A stretch of DNA of 64,000 nucleotides from Cheiracanthium punctorium (lineage: Eukaryota > Arthropoda > Arachnida > Araneae > Cheiracanthiidae): NCBI GenBank assembly GCA_038373885.1, contig JAWZYV010000674.1, forward strand, positions 296,061 through 360,060, read 5' to 3'. The position numbers and the translations under genes are program-made. Positions 12,030-23,678 of the stretch are shown here, in pieces (position 1 is the first letter of the stretch; the number at the start of each line of letters is the position of its first letter). The notes beneath the pieces are model-generated. The model was not told the origin of the DNA and did no database searches. It was given only the letters and a program-made list of their open reading frames with translations.

Positions 12030-12277
12030 AATGGCCGCAGCATGGGACAGTGCTTATGTCACTGAAAATGGTAGACGGCCAAAGTGTGAAGGTCTCGGGT
12101 TCGGGTCCCATCGCGCGGCTGTCGATCTAACGGTCTGGAGTTTTGGTAGATTTTCTCCAGATGTATCGTGAATACGCGTTGGAACCCCCTAGAAGGTCCT
12201 CCTCCCGAGGCACCCCTTTTCTTGGCAGATCGCCCTAGTGTAGCGTTTCCTTCCTTAATCACACAAAATCAAAAAAA
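12030..12277 (+). repeat. tRNA-derived SINE, full length, with target duplication
   Basis: The head aligns with other copies: a box-A-like region near CATGGGACAGTGCTTATG and a box B GTTCGGGTCCC. The shared body follows (GATCTAACGGTCTGGAG, CTCCAGATGTATCGTGAATA, GAGGCACCCC, CAGATCGCCCTAGTGTAGCG) and then a short A-rich tail. The 10-mer taatcccact flanks it on both sides (12020-12029 and 12278-12287), showing target-primed insertion. It has no coding capacity and would depend on LINE machinery. Confidence 0.85.
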
Positions 12278-12287
12278 TAATCCCACT

Positions 12288-14205
12288 GACTGACGATGTG
12301 TTACAGTTTTTTTTCTTTCTTTCTTCGACCTTCAAATCTATGATATAGATATCAAAAAAGGTGCAGAATTTTACTCATTCAATAAATTTTAAGACTTTTC
12401 AACAGACCCGTGAAAATTTCATTTATGTCGTGAAATTTCATCAACAAAGTGAATCGTTTCAAGACATTGCCCAGGTGAAAAAAAAAAGAAAAAGGAAAGG
12501 AAAAAAAAAATCAGTGCTTCCATTTCCTTCTTTCTTTTTTTCATTTACATAGTAATGTTTCACTTCGCTGCCTGTAACTTATTATTTCATTCATATCAAA
12601 TCATCTAAAAAGCTGCAGGGAATAGGAGCCTACATAATATTAAAAATAAACCTATTTTTAATTAGCTCTTCCGATAGATGGCAGCAGTATTTGTGTCATA
12701 AGAGCTCCTCTTTTCATTTATAATCAGAGTAAAGAACTAGATTATTTTTCCCCCAAATATTTACCGTAATTTTATTAATTCAAAAAACTTTATAAAATAA
12801 ATTAAATTCATAAATAAAACAATATAGGATGCTTAAACTATCCAGTCAGTTACTTTGACAAGCGAAACTAAATAATCCAGAAATTGAACCATGTACAAAA
12901 ATTTTACTTGTGTTTTCGGTAATTTAATGGAGCATCCAAGTTGGTCCTAATCACGGACGTATAATGGCGAGGGGTTTCAGCGGGGGGTCTGAACCTCCAC
13001 CCCCCCCCTTAGTACACGCAAAATTGCTATTTTTGGCCGAATATCCATCTGTAAACTTTATATTTTAATGGGTAATTTAAAAAATTACTATGAAGATTAA
13101 ATTGTAATGTAACTGAAATTTTTTATGTTATTTAAATTTACCGTCAGTTAAATTTTACAATAATAATGCGTTATTAGCATTCAGGGACACGCTGTACTGC
13201 AGTTGGTGAAATTATTACAAATGGTTGTGAAAAGAGGGGCATTCCGAAATTTAAGTCCCCAAGCGCTTTTTTTAATTTATAATTTTTTAAAATCTATCTA
13301 ATTTAAAACTATTTAGCATTCGAAGTACTATATGTTTATTACGAACGGTTTCGCAAATAAAGTTTGGGCAAGGATTTTACTTAACACCCTGTATAGAACT
13401 GCATTATGGACAAATAAAGGGTGGTCATAAAGAGAGGAGAGGCATTAGCGCACATTGCATAACTCTCACAAGGATATACCATAACTCTATCGCCTGTAAA
13501 AGTGGACAAGTTGAAAACAAATTCAAACAAAACAATTCCGATGCAAGCTTTTTTTTCTTTTCCTCTCTTGCTTTGTCATTGGTTTACGATGTTCTTTGCG
13601 AATGCCCGTTAATGTCAAATTTTGTCATACGTGTATCTTCCTAACGCCGCCACACACAGTTTTTCAATGCGCAAATCACCTTGAGCATGAAAAAGTGAGA
13701 GTTGCCATCAGAACATTTCGAAATTTCTTCACTGTAACCGTAATTATGAGACTTTATTATTTATTATTATCACAAAAAAAAAAAAAAAAAAACTTGAGCG
13801 TATACTTTCATATAACAATATCTGAAATTTCCTTTCATTTGATTAAGCTGATAGGCCCGTGTGGTTTCATATATCGGGAAAGTATTTTTGTTACCACTCA
13901 GGAGATTTATTCTACCTCGGTAAATAACAACCAACAGTTTATATCTTGGACCAACCTTGAAAATGTCGTAAGAGACCTTGATTCTTTCTCTTGTGGTTGG
14001 CTAAACCAGGTCTAAAAAATCGACGAGCCAGAAGATATCGAGCGACTGGATAAGGTCAGTTGTTAAGGTGTCGACTGTCGGTAGTTGTCTACTGAGAAAG
14101 AATAGACTTCCTGTATTGATAAATTCGTATAATATTTTAACTATATTTCATTAAACTATAATTTTGTTGAAAGAAAGAAATTGTATGAAAAGTGACTTTT
14201 ACAAA
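12288..14205. other. AT-rich DNA, no gene recognised
   Basis: An open frame at 13596-14015 (+, 139 codons) includes a poly-lysine stretch from an A-run and has no recognisable motif. Position 13386 shows ACACCCTGTA, which looks like an isolated end of the CAGGGTGT MITE family. The rest is unassigned. Confidence 0.35.
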
Positions 14206-15684
14206 AAATACTGGGAAAGTTTTGCATTTTGACCAAACAGGAGGCTGTTTGTTGCTGAATGTTGATATATATTCATACTTGAGCAGCTGTAAGTAAAAAA
14301 AATCTGTAAACCCAGTTATTTATTAGCAGTAGTACAGTTTGAATTTCTTCTAGTGGCACTCTGGTCACGAAATGGGGTATATATATATTTTGGCGGTATA
14401 ACTTCGTAGTTTAAACATCGACCGAGTCCTAAGCAGAAATTACTCTTACATTTGGTGATAATTGTTCACATCTCAAGAATATATTCAAATAATACAGATA
14501 TTTTCATAAATGAAACTTTTTCCTGGAGGACTCTGAAAAGGTGGGAAAGCTACGAACGTCAGTTATAGAGAAAAACGTTACTTCTGTGAAGAAAATGCTT
14601 GCTGAAAATAGACAAGTGACCTACCAGTAGATAGACAATACCTTAGCCCGAGGCCGTATACAGAAAATAAAAGTGTATGTATGTATGTATCGCTTCAGGG
14701 GGATAGGTAGCGCTAAAAAATTTCGCCTATAATTGATCTCCAGAATCAACACAAATATGAAACTACTAATGCATTCACTAAAGTTTCGGGGAAGATCGAA
14801 CCCCCATGATCTTCCCCTGGTTGAGGCCTTGCCTTAGCCCTAAATACACCTGCAATTCATTCGATTCTGCATGATCATTTGCGCGTACAGAAACTGCTGT
14901 CTCTGGGCGCACATGAATAGGTAGACACTTTAGAGCTGGTACACTTTAGAACATGAACTGGTAGGCATGACGAAAAGCCGATGATACGAGGTGTGACTTA
15001 GTGCAGGAGATGCTAAAAAATGTTAGATAAGGGATAATCTAGGCATGTGAACAGCAACGAGACGTGATGAAATTAACTAATTAGCTATACTATATGATGT
15101 GCCGACTAAGGCTCAAAACAAAGTTTGTGTTTTTGATGATGCAGACACATCTGTTAGAAATTCTCAATCATTAAGATGAAAATGGTAACTGCATTTTTTA
15201 AATGGAGCAGAACTGTGAGAATGTCGTTTTGAACTCACAGAAGATAGTCACAGCTAAGTGGTACTCTGAGCAACGGCAGTCTAAATTCCTCAAATCTTTT
15301 ATGAACCAGCGGCATAGGTTAACAATGAAAGTCTGGTTCCTCCGTCAAAACAACGCTACAGTTCATTACCCCAAGGCCTCCGCGGAGTACTTGACCCACT
15401 ACTGGACTGAAACTTCTTGAGCACCCTCCATACACTCTAGATATTGCTCCCTGTGACTTCGCACTGATCCGCATGCGAAAACGGAGATGAAAAGGATTAG
15501 ATTTTTCATTGATGAGGACCATCTAAGGGCTTTGTTCAAGAGGTGTGCAATACTCCCTAGAGAAACTTGGCAGATCTGGTTTAAGGATTGTTTTCGGATG
15601 ATGGAGAAACGTATTGTGCGTAACGGATATTATTTTGGGAAAAGTAAATAAACAAAAGCATATTGCAAAACTTTTCTAGTACCC
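14206..15684 (+). mobile_element. Decayed mariner element
   Basis: The left end TACTGGGAAAGTTTTGCATT (from 14209) pairs with the right end, reverse-complemented TACTAGAAAAGTTTTGCAAT (to 15681). These similar inverted ends enclose pieces of a mariner-type transposase. The length, about 1.48 kb, fits the family, which is usually about 1.3 kb, plus some insertion. Confidence 0.65.
14535..15652 (+). pseudogene. Mariner transposase remnant
   Basis: Pieces in several frames follow the order of a mariner transposase. Near 14545-14630 a helix-turn-helix-region segment reads like TSVIEKNVTSVKKMLAENRQ once frames are changed. Near 15185-15250 comes KMVTAFFKWSRT, then TVTAKWYSEQ-like sequence. Near 15335-15365 is the second catalytic region (LRQNNATVHYPKASAEYL, where the usual DNA is NNA). 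Near 15425-15455 is LDIAPCDFAL, followed by a C-terminal ILPRETWQIWFKDCFRMMEK ending in GYYFGKSK. Many stops and frameshifts, and loss of the second catalytic Asp, make it inactive. Confidence 0.65.
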
Positions 15685-16735
15685 TTTGTAATTATTAAAT
15701 CCCTGTTTAATTCAACGAAAAGTCTTAAGTCGTCTCTCATTACAAAGTTGTTACTGATCCGAGAGAGCCATTATCTTGAAAACATCAAAATAGCTTCCTT
15801 TGAAGGCACAAAGCGCACTTCCACGAATAAATAATTACAGACAGGATCTTTAATTTTCGATAAATAAATTGATAAATTCCTTATCGGGAATTCGAAAGCG
15901 GATTTATTTCATAGGTTGCCTCGTCCTCGGAGAATATAAAATAATTAGTTAAGTACTGCATCTCGTTTTCTCAAAATGAATATCGGCACTTTTCGAAAAT
16001 ATTTATGCAATCGTTCAAAAGAATAAAGAGTGTGCAGTATAATCATAAGGAAAGGGCGAAGGGGGGCAGGGATGAGAAAGATTGAGAAGCAATAGTTTGG
16101 GGAACGGATTATCGGATAATGCAAAAATATGATTCCCTGCGAGGAAGAATACCCGGGCAAATGAGATGATAAGGCTAACTCGATAATCTCCCTTGGAAGA
16201 TGCGACGAAATTTTTTTAAAAGCGCTAATGTTTAGCTCTTACACGGATTTTTATATCTTCGAGACTGACAATGCGGATTAGTTCGAATGGAAGCTAAAAC
16301 CGATAAAAATAGATCGATTTCTCTTGTGGTCTTTAACTTTCAGTATGGATTTAAAGAAAGTCGTGTAGAGGTACAAGCTAAAGAAGAAAACAAAAAATTC
16401 CGCTCATCTTCAGTTAGTAAATGGTGTGTTCGATTTGTAATGAATAATGTACAAGAAATTGTCTATTACATACAGTAAAAGTTACTTTTCTCTAAGTCCG
16501 TCTTAATTGTCACTTAGTTTTGATGATGACTAGTCATTTGAAGCTCGATTCATTTAACTACCAATAACATGGCGGTCGAATGAATCGCTTCTCTGACACA
16601 ACAGAGCTAAAGAAGTTTCCTGACACAGCTGGCTGTGCGACTTCGTGCTTAGCAGTTCTCATTCGTTTTTTCTCTGGCTCAAACGTACTGCGCTCAAACA
16701 TTAATGTGATTTGATCTCTGTTTTTTATTAACGTT
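15685..16735. other. No gene recognised
   Basis: AT-rich sequence with short frames only. Nothing supported. Confidence 0.35.
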
Positions 16736-17545
16736 CAGTGACAGATTTCCCAATAGGCGCATGAGGCACGTGCCTCGGGCCTCACAAATCTAAGAACCTC
16801 AAAATTCGGTTCTCAAAAAGAAAATATACATGTATAAATTTCTGTTCAAAAGACAGGAACTTTGTTCATAGTTCCAGGACTGCTCCTAGATTAGAAAGCG
16901 CTCGTGAACAATTTTTTCTTTGGCGTTCTTCCTTTCCCGCTTCACAGCAAAGGGTCAAAATCTAAGTTCATACTTTAATAACTAATACTTTTAGTTAAAA
17001 ATAATTAGTGCTTTAAATCCTTATTTCACAGCAAAAATCCAGGAACATGCCTTGGAAATAATGGTGAAAGTTAGACTCACAAATATCATACAGAAAGTAA
17101 GCATTTCTATCTGAAAACTACTGTTTACTTTAACCCGTACTTTAACCGACTATTGCTCTCACGATTCGCTTTAAAACAAGCAATTAACTTAAAAATGACC
17201 AGAACTATAAAAAAAATAATAATAATAAATAAATACAGGAATGTTCCTTGAAAATTATACGCAGCTGAGGTACCCCAAAACTTTAAGGAAAGTTACATGA
17301 AAACACCAAGAAACTTAATGAACAATATGCATAATTCAGTGGAGTTTTCCTGAGTAGTTCAGTAAACTTCCTGTTATTTACATACAACATTACTAGAAAT
17401 TGTACGGCATCTTTAACATTATTTCCAAGGAAAGTAGCAAACGCATAGTCCCAATCCCAATTCCTACCCGGAATGAATCAGATTGCGGCGCAGTCGTTGG
17501 TTTTGCAGCTATACATTCAAACACACCTGCTTTAAAAACTCCCCC
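16736..17545 (+). repeat. Dispersed repeat R1, copy A
   Basis: It begins CAGTGACAGATTTCCCAATA and aligns base for base over about 430 bp with 43379-43810 (shared blocks CAAATCTAAG, CCTCAAAATTCGGTTCTC, TTCAAAAGACAGGAACT, TTTCCCGCTTCACAGCA). Near 17367-17545 it aligns again with 45070-45320 (TTCCTGTTATTT, ATTATTTCCAAGGAAAG, GAATGAATCAGATTGCGGCG). The CAGTG start suggests a hAT-derived non-autonomous element. No coding sequence seen. Confidence 0.65.
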
Positions 17546-18159
17546 TTTCGCAACAACCAAAAAGTGTATTGGCTGATAAGAATATTTCTTATATCTTAAA
17601 AGAGAAAAGCCTGAACCGCTTCATTCTACAGCTTCTGATTAAAAAATTGGTCAAAAATTAAATATTTTATATTATTCAACCGTTCTTCATTTAAATGATT
17701 TAGGGAAAGAAAACTCTGCATTCAGTGACGTTTTCAAATATACTTAGAATGTATAGTTTATGGATGTCATAATGTAAAGAAATTGAAAGTAATAATTTAT
17801 ATTCTTTCGAAAAATCACTAAAAATTAAAAATTTAAGCTGAAGATAACCGATTTTATCTTTTTAGGATTGAAAGAACTTTCCGGGAAAGCAATGACGAAA
17901 AAATTGTGGACCAGTAAACAAGCAGATACGAGCTGATATGTGGGAGATAATATAAATTTGGGGGGGGGATATTTGATAATTAAAAAAAAGTAAAAAATGT
18001 ATTGAAAAATTAAAAGGAGCAGTACTCAACTTCACCGGAATTAGGCATGTTTGCAAAGTTTCAGCTCAATTGGATGATAGGAAATGGGTTAAAATTCATA
18101 AAAAAATATTATGACCTGGAATAACATACACAGTTAATTAAAAACTTGATAAAGTAAAA
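17546..18159. other. AT-rich DNA, no gene recognised
   Basis: Positions 18052-18085 share CAGCTCAATTGGATGATAGG with similar sequence at 53120 (TTTAGCTCAATTGGACAATA), so this may be a fragment of the same element family. Confidence 0.3.
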
Positions 18160-18257
18160 ATGATTTTTTAAAATGATGCTTTAAATTATTTATAAAAATG
18201 ATTTTTAAAAATGATGCTTTAAATTATTTTTAAAAATGGTGCTTTAAATAATTTTTT
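18160..18257. repeat. Short tandem repeat, three units of about 40 bp
   Basis: The block AATGATGCTTTAAATTATTT recurs three times with small changes between AAAAATGATTTTT spacers. Confidence 0.7.
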
Positions 18258-19859
18258 GTTTTCAACCGAAAAATATTTATAAGAACCATGTTATAAATAC
18301 GGCATGTATTTTATAGTTGCAGATGAAAATGCTAAACATTAATAAGAAATATAGGGCAGAAGCGTAGACCCAGCAAACACACACCTGCTGGCAGAATACC
18401 TTACCAGTGCCGTTCTGCCGTTACGTCTAACACTGGTACGGCACTGCAAAAAGTAACAGAATCGTACCAAAAGTGGACGCCCGAGAAGTACCTTGCCAGA
18501 AGACCGGTTAGGCAACGGCACTGTGCTATGGCACGTGCCTGCCACTATGACACGTGCCTGGCATCATTTACAATAAAGACACTGGCCCATTAAGTTTAGA
18601 CAGGACTGGGGAGTAGCGCGCTACTTGTAGCGAAACTACAGTAGCCGCTACTTTTTTTGTAGTTTGTAGTGTAGCGCGCTACTTTTTTTAAAAAGTAGTG
18701 TAGCGTGTAGCGCGCTACAAAAAAACAGTAGTTTGTAGCGAATTTTGGAAGCTACTTTTGCCGTGTCATCATTTCCGGCGATTGATCCCGTGGTGCAATT
18801 TCTCTCTCTTCTCACTCCAAGCATAACTGAAACTGATGCTTGAAAGACACCCAATCTCCCCCCCCCCCTCATGCAGGGGACACACGCACACGAGGGGGGG
18901 GAGGGGGGTTGCTTTGCCTGAAGCGGAAGCCTGACATTGTGCATCTTTTTTCTTTTTATCGTTCTCAGTATTATTTGTAGAATCACCAATCTGCCATAAA
19001 GAGGACAAAAAAGGAAGGAAAGAGATGTCCAAAGTTGAACAGAGGTTATTTTGATGGGGCCTCGAGAGTCTCATTATCACACGGGCGTGTGGGCCCGTGA
19101 GCCCCTGTAAAATAAAGGCCTCGCAAATCTCTCCATTTATTGTATATTAAATTTATATATGCTGCAATAATAATTTTTATTAAGCTAAATTTCCTTTATC
19201 TATATCATAATTGTGTAACAATAAAAAGGCTTCGAGACTTATTTTCTGTTCTTCTTTCTAACACAATGATAATGGTTTCTGAGACTAGATCAATAAAATA
19301 GAAATTAAAGGCGTTATTGAAAATTTATGGCCATATGTACTTATCACAAAATATCCATTAGTTAGCATTTTTTTAAATATTATGATGAAGAAAAGAAAAT
19401 TTTCTGGCAGGTGGAACTCAGCGCACACATACGCTAATAATACAAATGGATTAAAAAAATATTAAAATCAATTTTAAATGCATAGTCTTGTTCTAAATGA
19501 GTATAAATACATGGGTAATTTTTAATTTAATTTTAGAATTATTTTGAAATGTTTCATTTTTATGCTGGGAAAATAGAAAACAATCACAAATAAGTTAAAA
19601 TGTCTGTAATAGTATAGGGGCCCAAAACAACCTTTTTTTTTGCCCCGGGGCCCCTTCTATGTCTGATCAGGGTCTGTATATTTTTGACTGCTATTGCGTG
19701 TTTGCAACATAAATCAACATAAAAATGAGTATTTTTTGCTTTCGAAAAGGAATTTTACATATCTGTAAATTGTATGCTTTTGTAACATCATTAATTTTCT
19801 TTGATCTTTTTTTTTTATTGCACCCATAAATACAGTGTAGTGTCCACTTGCCAGGATGA

Positions 19860-20282
19860 TTGCCAATCATTCAGTGTCCAGTATTCCGTGAACTTCCTTT
19901 TAGGCGATATCCTTTCAAATCTGACATGATATATAGTCAGTCCTCGCAATTAGCGACCCCCCCCCCCATCCTCTCACTCACCATCTACGGAAAACTACGA
20001 AGCGTGAGAAAAACTTACGGTTTTCTCACAGGAATTTTCTTGAAAGCATCGAGACCGCTTCTGGAAGAGTCACCGACATTTTTAATTTTCTCTTTGCCTC
20101 CTCCTTATGATCGATGCATTGAACAACAATTTTATTTATGCTTAGTTTTACTAAGTTTATTTATATTAAGGTTTGGTCATTTTTCGACGTTACAGTGCAC
20201 TTTTTTGAGTTTGGGCACTCTTTATTATCCTTGTGTCGTGTTCAACTTCCACAAGAGTAATGACAGTTCTGCAGTATTGTAG
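19860..20282 (+). other. Unrecognised 140-codon open frame inside the hAT element
   Basis: The frame has no motif I recognise. It spans a poly-C run (translated as PPP) and an AT-rich, hydrophobic second half. It is probably chance, though it lies upstream of the transposase remnant and could overlap eroded transposase sequence. Confidence 0.15.
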
Positions 20283-21177
20283 CTTTTCAAACATTAATTA
20301 ATCACGTGATTATGTTCTACAACTAGGAATGTTTTTTGTCTCAAAGAAGTGTAAAAACTGATTAGTACATTTTTCGTGGAACCTGAAACTGAAAAAAAAG
20401 AAAGTAAATATGTAGAAATTGTACACATTTTTTTTTTTTTTTTTTTTTTGGACGAGTTGATAACCTTATCTTTTTTGAGTTTGTTGAAAAGGGACAAAAG
20501 GTATAAGCATATGCATCCAAGATATTATTTCAGGGGCTAAAAATATTGCTGACCTCGGTTACAGTGTTCTTCGTTTGTAGTGACAGTTTTCAGATCCGGT
20601 CCTAAGGTAGAGCGAACGGTGCGACCGCACCGGGCGCCATCTCTACCAAGGCTGTTCAGAATAATATAGCACTGTGGATGTCGGAAATGGTTTCATTTAC
20701 CTGTTAATAATTGTTTAATAATAAATCTTTTAGTCAATGTACAGTAGTAATCAATCATGTTAATAGTGAATTTTAGTGAACTTTCTGTGAAAAAATAAAT
20801 TATTAACAGGTACTCGAGGACGACTTATCAAACCCTACATTGTTACGTGATTCATAACCGTCTTATTTACCTTTACCACTCTTTAACTTTTTGCCAATGA
20901 GTTTCAGAGCACCATGCATATTTGACAGTCCGTATATTATTGAAGTTGAAAGCCTCATTTTAACCCCTGAAAGCTTTTATAGCTAAATGTGTGGCGTAGC
21001 TAGGTGCAAGAGCTGATCTAGGGTACGTGGAGCCTCCCTGCAAACGTAAAGAAGCCCGTGTTATGCTCCAGATTAAGTTTTCCTTAGTTTTTTAGTTCGA
21101 ATATGGCGCTCCGATGCCTTGCTTACCGTGTCGGGCCGTCCCTGGCTACGGGGGAGCAAGGAAGCTCAACTGTACCC

Positions 21178-21290
21178 GGGCGCAGCATCGGCCAAGGGGC
21201 GCTAAATGGTATATGAAAGCTACCTAGTTGCATTTTTAAAAAATAGGAGGGGGCGCAAAATCTTCAGTTGTCAGGTGGAAACGAGATTTA
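21178..21290 (+). repeat. Fragment of a dispersed GC-rich repeat
   Basis: CGGGCGCAGCATCGGCCAAG through GGGGGCGCAAAATCTTCAGT is related to 28107-28195, which has CGGGCGCAGCATATACAAGG and GAGGGGCGCAAAAGCTTCAG. It lies at the 5' side of the transposase remnant. Confidence 0.5.
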
Positions 21291-21770
21291 GTCATTTGCT
21301 GTGGGACAGAGAAACTGTTCTCTCAGCTTGTTTCCATCCCAGATTCAAACTATTCTGGATTGAGGAGGAGAGGAAGACCGAAGCCAAAAAAATGGATGGA
21401 GGAATACCTCCAGAATATGTTTCCGACAACTTCAGATATCAGTATCGAGGATCATGACTGGATGATGAGGCCCATGGATGATGACTTTTCTGGTTTTTTT
21501 AATTTCTCTTTCGCATGCACTCGAAATAGTTACGAGGAAGAACTTACAAGGTTCTTGTCAGAGCCAATCAAACCCGTATCTTCGCTTTCGGCGTACACGT
21601 ATATGAAAGAAGCCTTCAAAAAAACTAACACTCGCGTGCCGTCCAGTGCATCTGTACAAAGATTGTTTTCGATTGCATCGGACGTATTTTCTCCTCGACG
21701 ATCATGTTTGGCGGATAACAATTTTGAGATCCAGCTCTTGTTAAAATTTAATAAACATGTTTTTGAATAA
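21206..21770 (+). pseudogene. hAT transposase C-terminal remnant
   Basis: Two overlapping frames carry the C-terminal end of a hAT transposase. The first (21206-21457) contains LSACFHPRFKLFW, which matches the region just before the insertion domain. The second (21360-21770) contains TRVPSSASVQRLFSIASDVF followed by SPRRSCLADNNFEIQLLLKF, the dimerisation block near the natural C-terminus. A frame change around 21370-21450 and loss of the upstream catalytic regions make it nonfunctional. The element's subterminal palindromes are consistent with this transposase type. Confidence 0.75.
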
Positions 21771-22507
21771 ATTTATGTGGTTTTTATTTTATACTAGAGG
21801 CATGGCAGTCTTCCATGAATATGTTGAAATTCTGCTTTCTTTCGTTAAAATTTTAAAGTGTCTATTATATTTAAATTATTAGGTTTTTTGTGTACTAATT
21901 TTCAGAATTTAATACGAAAATATGAGAATTTCTATTAATAATTAATAGTTTGTAAAATCCTTAGACTTATCTCTCTCTTAGCTTTAAAATAACAATATAA
22001 TTCTATAAAATTCTTTTATACCTAACACAAAGAAAAAGTTGTGTTGATGATAATAACTTTTAAAATTTCTTTAACATATATAGAGGATTTTTTTAATGCA
22101 ACGTTTTAAATAGATATATCATGAATTTAATGAGTAATTGTTTTCATTATTTTATAATATGGATATCATATGTGATGTTTTCAATTAAAACAATTATACA
22201 ATATTACATGGTTCACACGGGTCATTCGTCATAAATCACTAATTTGGTAAGTCATGAAAAAAAGGCCTTTATACTCATTAATTTTGATTTGTGCTCAAGA
22301 AACTAGAATGTTTGTACAACATGAAAGGGGTCTCAAAACGGGCATTTTTTCCCGTTCAGACATCCATTTTATTATATTTTTAAAAACTTTTTTAGTTCTC
22401 ATGATTTTTCTCATGCTTTCAGAGCTCACTTTCCCAATTTATTTTTATCATAGAGGTATTAAAACTTAATTAGTTTCAGCAATACTTCAATAATTAGCAG
22501 TAGTTGC

Positions 22508-22676
22508 CAGTAGCGTATATATAGGCTAGGCTTCCATTTCGGGGGGAGGGGGACGATTCGGTATTTTAAACTTTATTGTTCTAAAGTTAAAAGAAATGTT
22601 TCAAAATAGCTCCTTTTTAATAATTGCTTTACATTTTCGGAGGGGGCCCGCCTCCCCCTGCTCAAATACTCGCCTG
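22508..22676 (-). mobile_element. hAT-type MITE, copy 1 of a two-copy family
   Basis: It is 169 bp, with CAGTAGCGTATATATAGG at one end and CAGGCGAGTATTTGAG (reverse complement) at the other. Flanking 8-mers gtagttgc and gtagttgt match at 7 of 8. The interior matches 36411-36565 in inverted orientation (AGCAATTATTAAAAA, TTTTGAAACATTT, AATACCGAATCG). It is nested in the 4.5 kb hAT element. Confidence 0.75.
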
Positions 22677-23225
22677 GTAGTTGTTTATTAGAGCAATAGT
22701 TTTTTCTAATTAAAAGCGAAAAGGTGCCCGGGGTCTTCCGTGCGTCCACCAAATCTGCGGCGCTCAACGCTACAAGGAAACCACCTTTCGTTCTTTGGAC
22801 GCGAGAGATACCCGCTGAGGTCATTAGTCACGCTGGACGCGAGTAGAAAACCAAGGCTTTAGATATCGATAGTTTTCTCTAATTAGGATATAAATACCTT
22901 AAATATGAATGTAATGCAAATTGAATCTGTTAGCAAAATTTGTCTCCTAAAAGTAGCGAAAAAGTAGCGAAGTAGCGACTACATTTCAAAAGTAGTGTAG
23001 CTAACTGCATTTGTCAAAAAGTAGTTGTAGTTGTAGTTAACTACATTTTTCGAAAAGTAGCGGTAGTTGTAGCGCGCTACAAAAAAAAAGTAGTTTTTCC
23101 CACCACTGAGTTTAGAATACCTGAAACGAAACGGCAGGGTGAAGGCTATTATTGAAAATAGAGGCACTGGCCTGGTATCTTAACAGTGGCGGTAATATAA
23201 TGGCACGGTGTCGGCTGAGTCCTAT

Positions 23226-23678
23226 TTACAATAATGCTGCCATAATTAAAATACGAGCCAGTGGCGGATCCTGGAGAGAGGGAGTATTCATTAACCCCCC
23301 ACCCCCTCAAAAAAATTACACTGCTTAAGGGTAACATTTCGAAAGATAAAAAACAACATAATGAAAGATAAAAAACAACAGCAAAGTCCATCGTTTGCAA
23401 ATTATGTTCCCCCAAAATTAGTGAATTGTGTGCAGTTTTCATAAATTGCAATTTTCTTGCAAAGTTTCAGTTGCAAAAAGTACTTTTTTATGAGAGAGGA
23501 GGTAACACATTTCAAAAACTACATAAAATCATTTTTAAACAGTTTAATTTTAATATCTCATAATTAGAGACATTTTATAAATGAGTTATAATGCTTCACG
23601 GTTGATATATGTATATATAATATATATAGGTATATATTAATCAAAATCTTATAGGAAGTAATAAAGTTGCACTATATA
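23226..23678. other. Repeat debris
   Basis: A hAT-like start CAGTGGCGGATCCTGGAGAG lies at 23264, with no matching end found. The remainder is AT-rich with a short TATATA tract. Confidence 0.35.

Larger units (their letters stand above)
18601..23108 (+). mobile_element. 4.5 kb hAT element with GTAGCGCGCTAC subterminal palindromes
   Basis: The left end is CAGGACTGGGGAGTAGCGCG. The right end, reverse-complemented, is CAGTGGTGGGAAAAACTACT. The perfect 8-bp target duplication agtttaga flanks it at 18593-18600 and 23109-23116. The 12-bp palindrome GTAGCGCGCTAC lies at 18613, 18671, 18707 and 23069, and variants of GTAGTTGTAG crowd both ends, presumably transposase binding sites. Inside are a broken transposase C-terminus (21206-21770), later insertions including the MITE at 22508-22676, and poly-C and poly-T tracts. 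Confidence 0.88.
18369..23225 (+). repeat. Older repeat with CCAGCAAACACAC end, split by a hAT insertion
   Basis: The left part (18369-18600) begins CCCAGCAAACACACACCTGC and is rich in TGGCAC/GTGCC motifs. The right part resumes at 23117 and shares the same composition (GGTGTCGGCTGAG). A second copy on the minus strand at about 32207-32465 ends in GTGTGTTTGCTGGGG. The split is explained by the hAT element at 18601-23108. Class unknown. Confidence 0.45.

Noticed and set aside
12059..12262. Minus-strand frame over the SINE
   Set aside because: Apparent openness comes from the GC-rich SINE body, and the sequence is a tRNA-derived repeat.
13596..14015. 139-codon open frame (+)
   Set aside because: Runs through a poly-A tract giving a lysine string. 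No domain or splice context.
18840..18912. G-quadruplex or regulatory island from poly-C/poly-G runs
   Set aside because: Homopolymer runs of this kind occur at many repeat edges in the window. There is no supporting context.
19860..20282. 140-codon open frame as a real gene
   Set aside because: Spans homopolymer C and lies inside a hAT element. No recognisable protein features.
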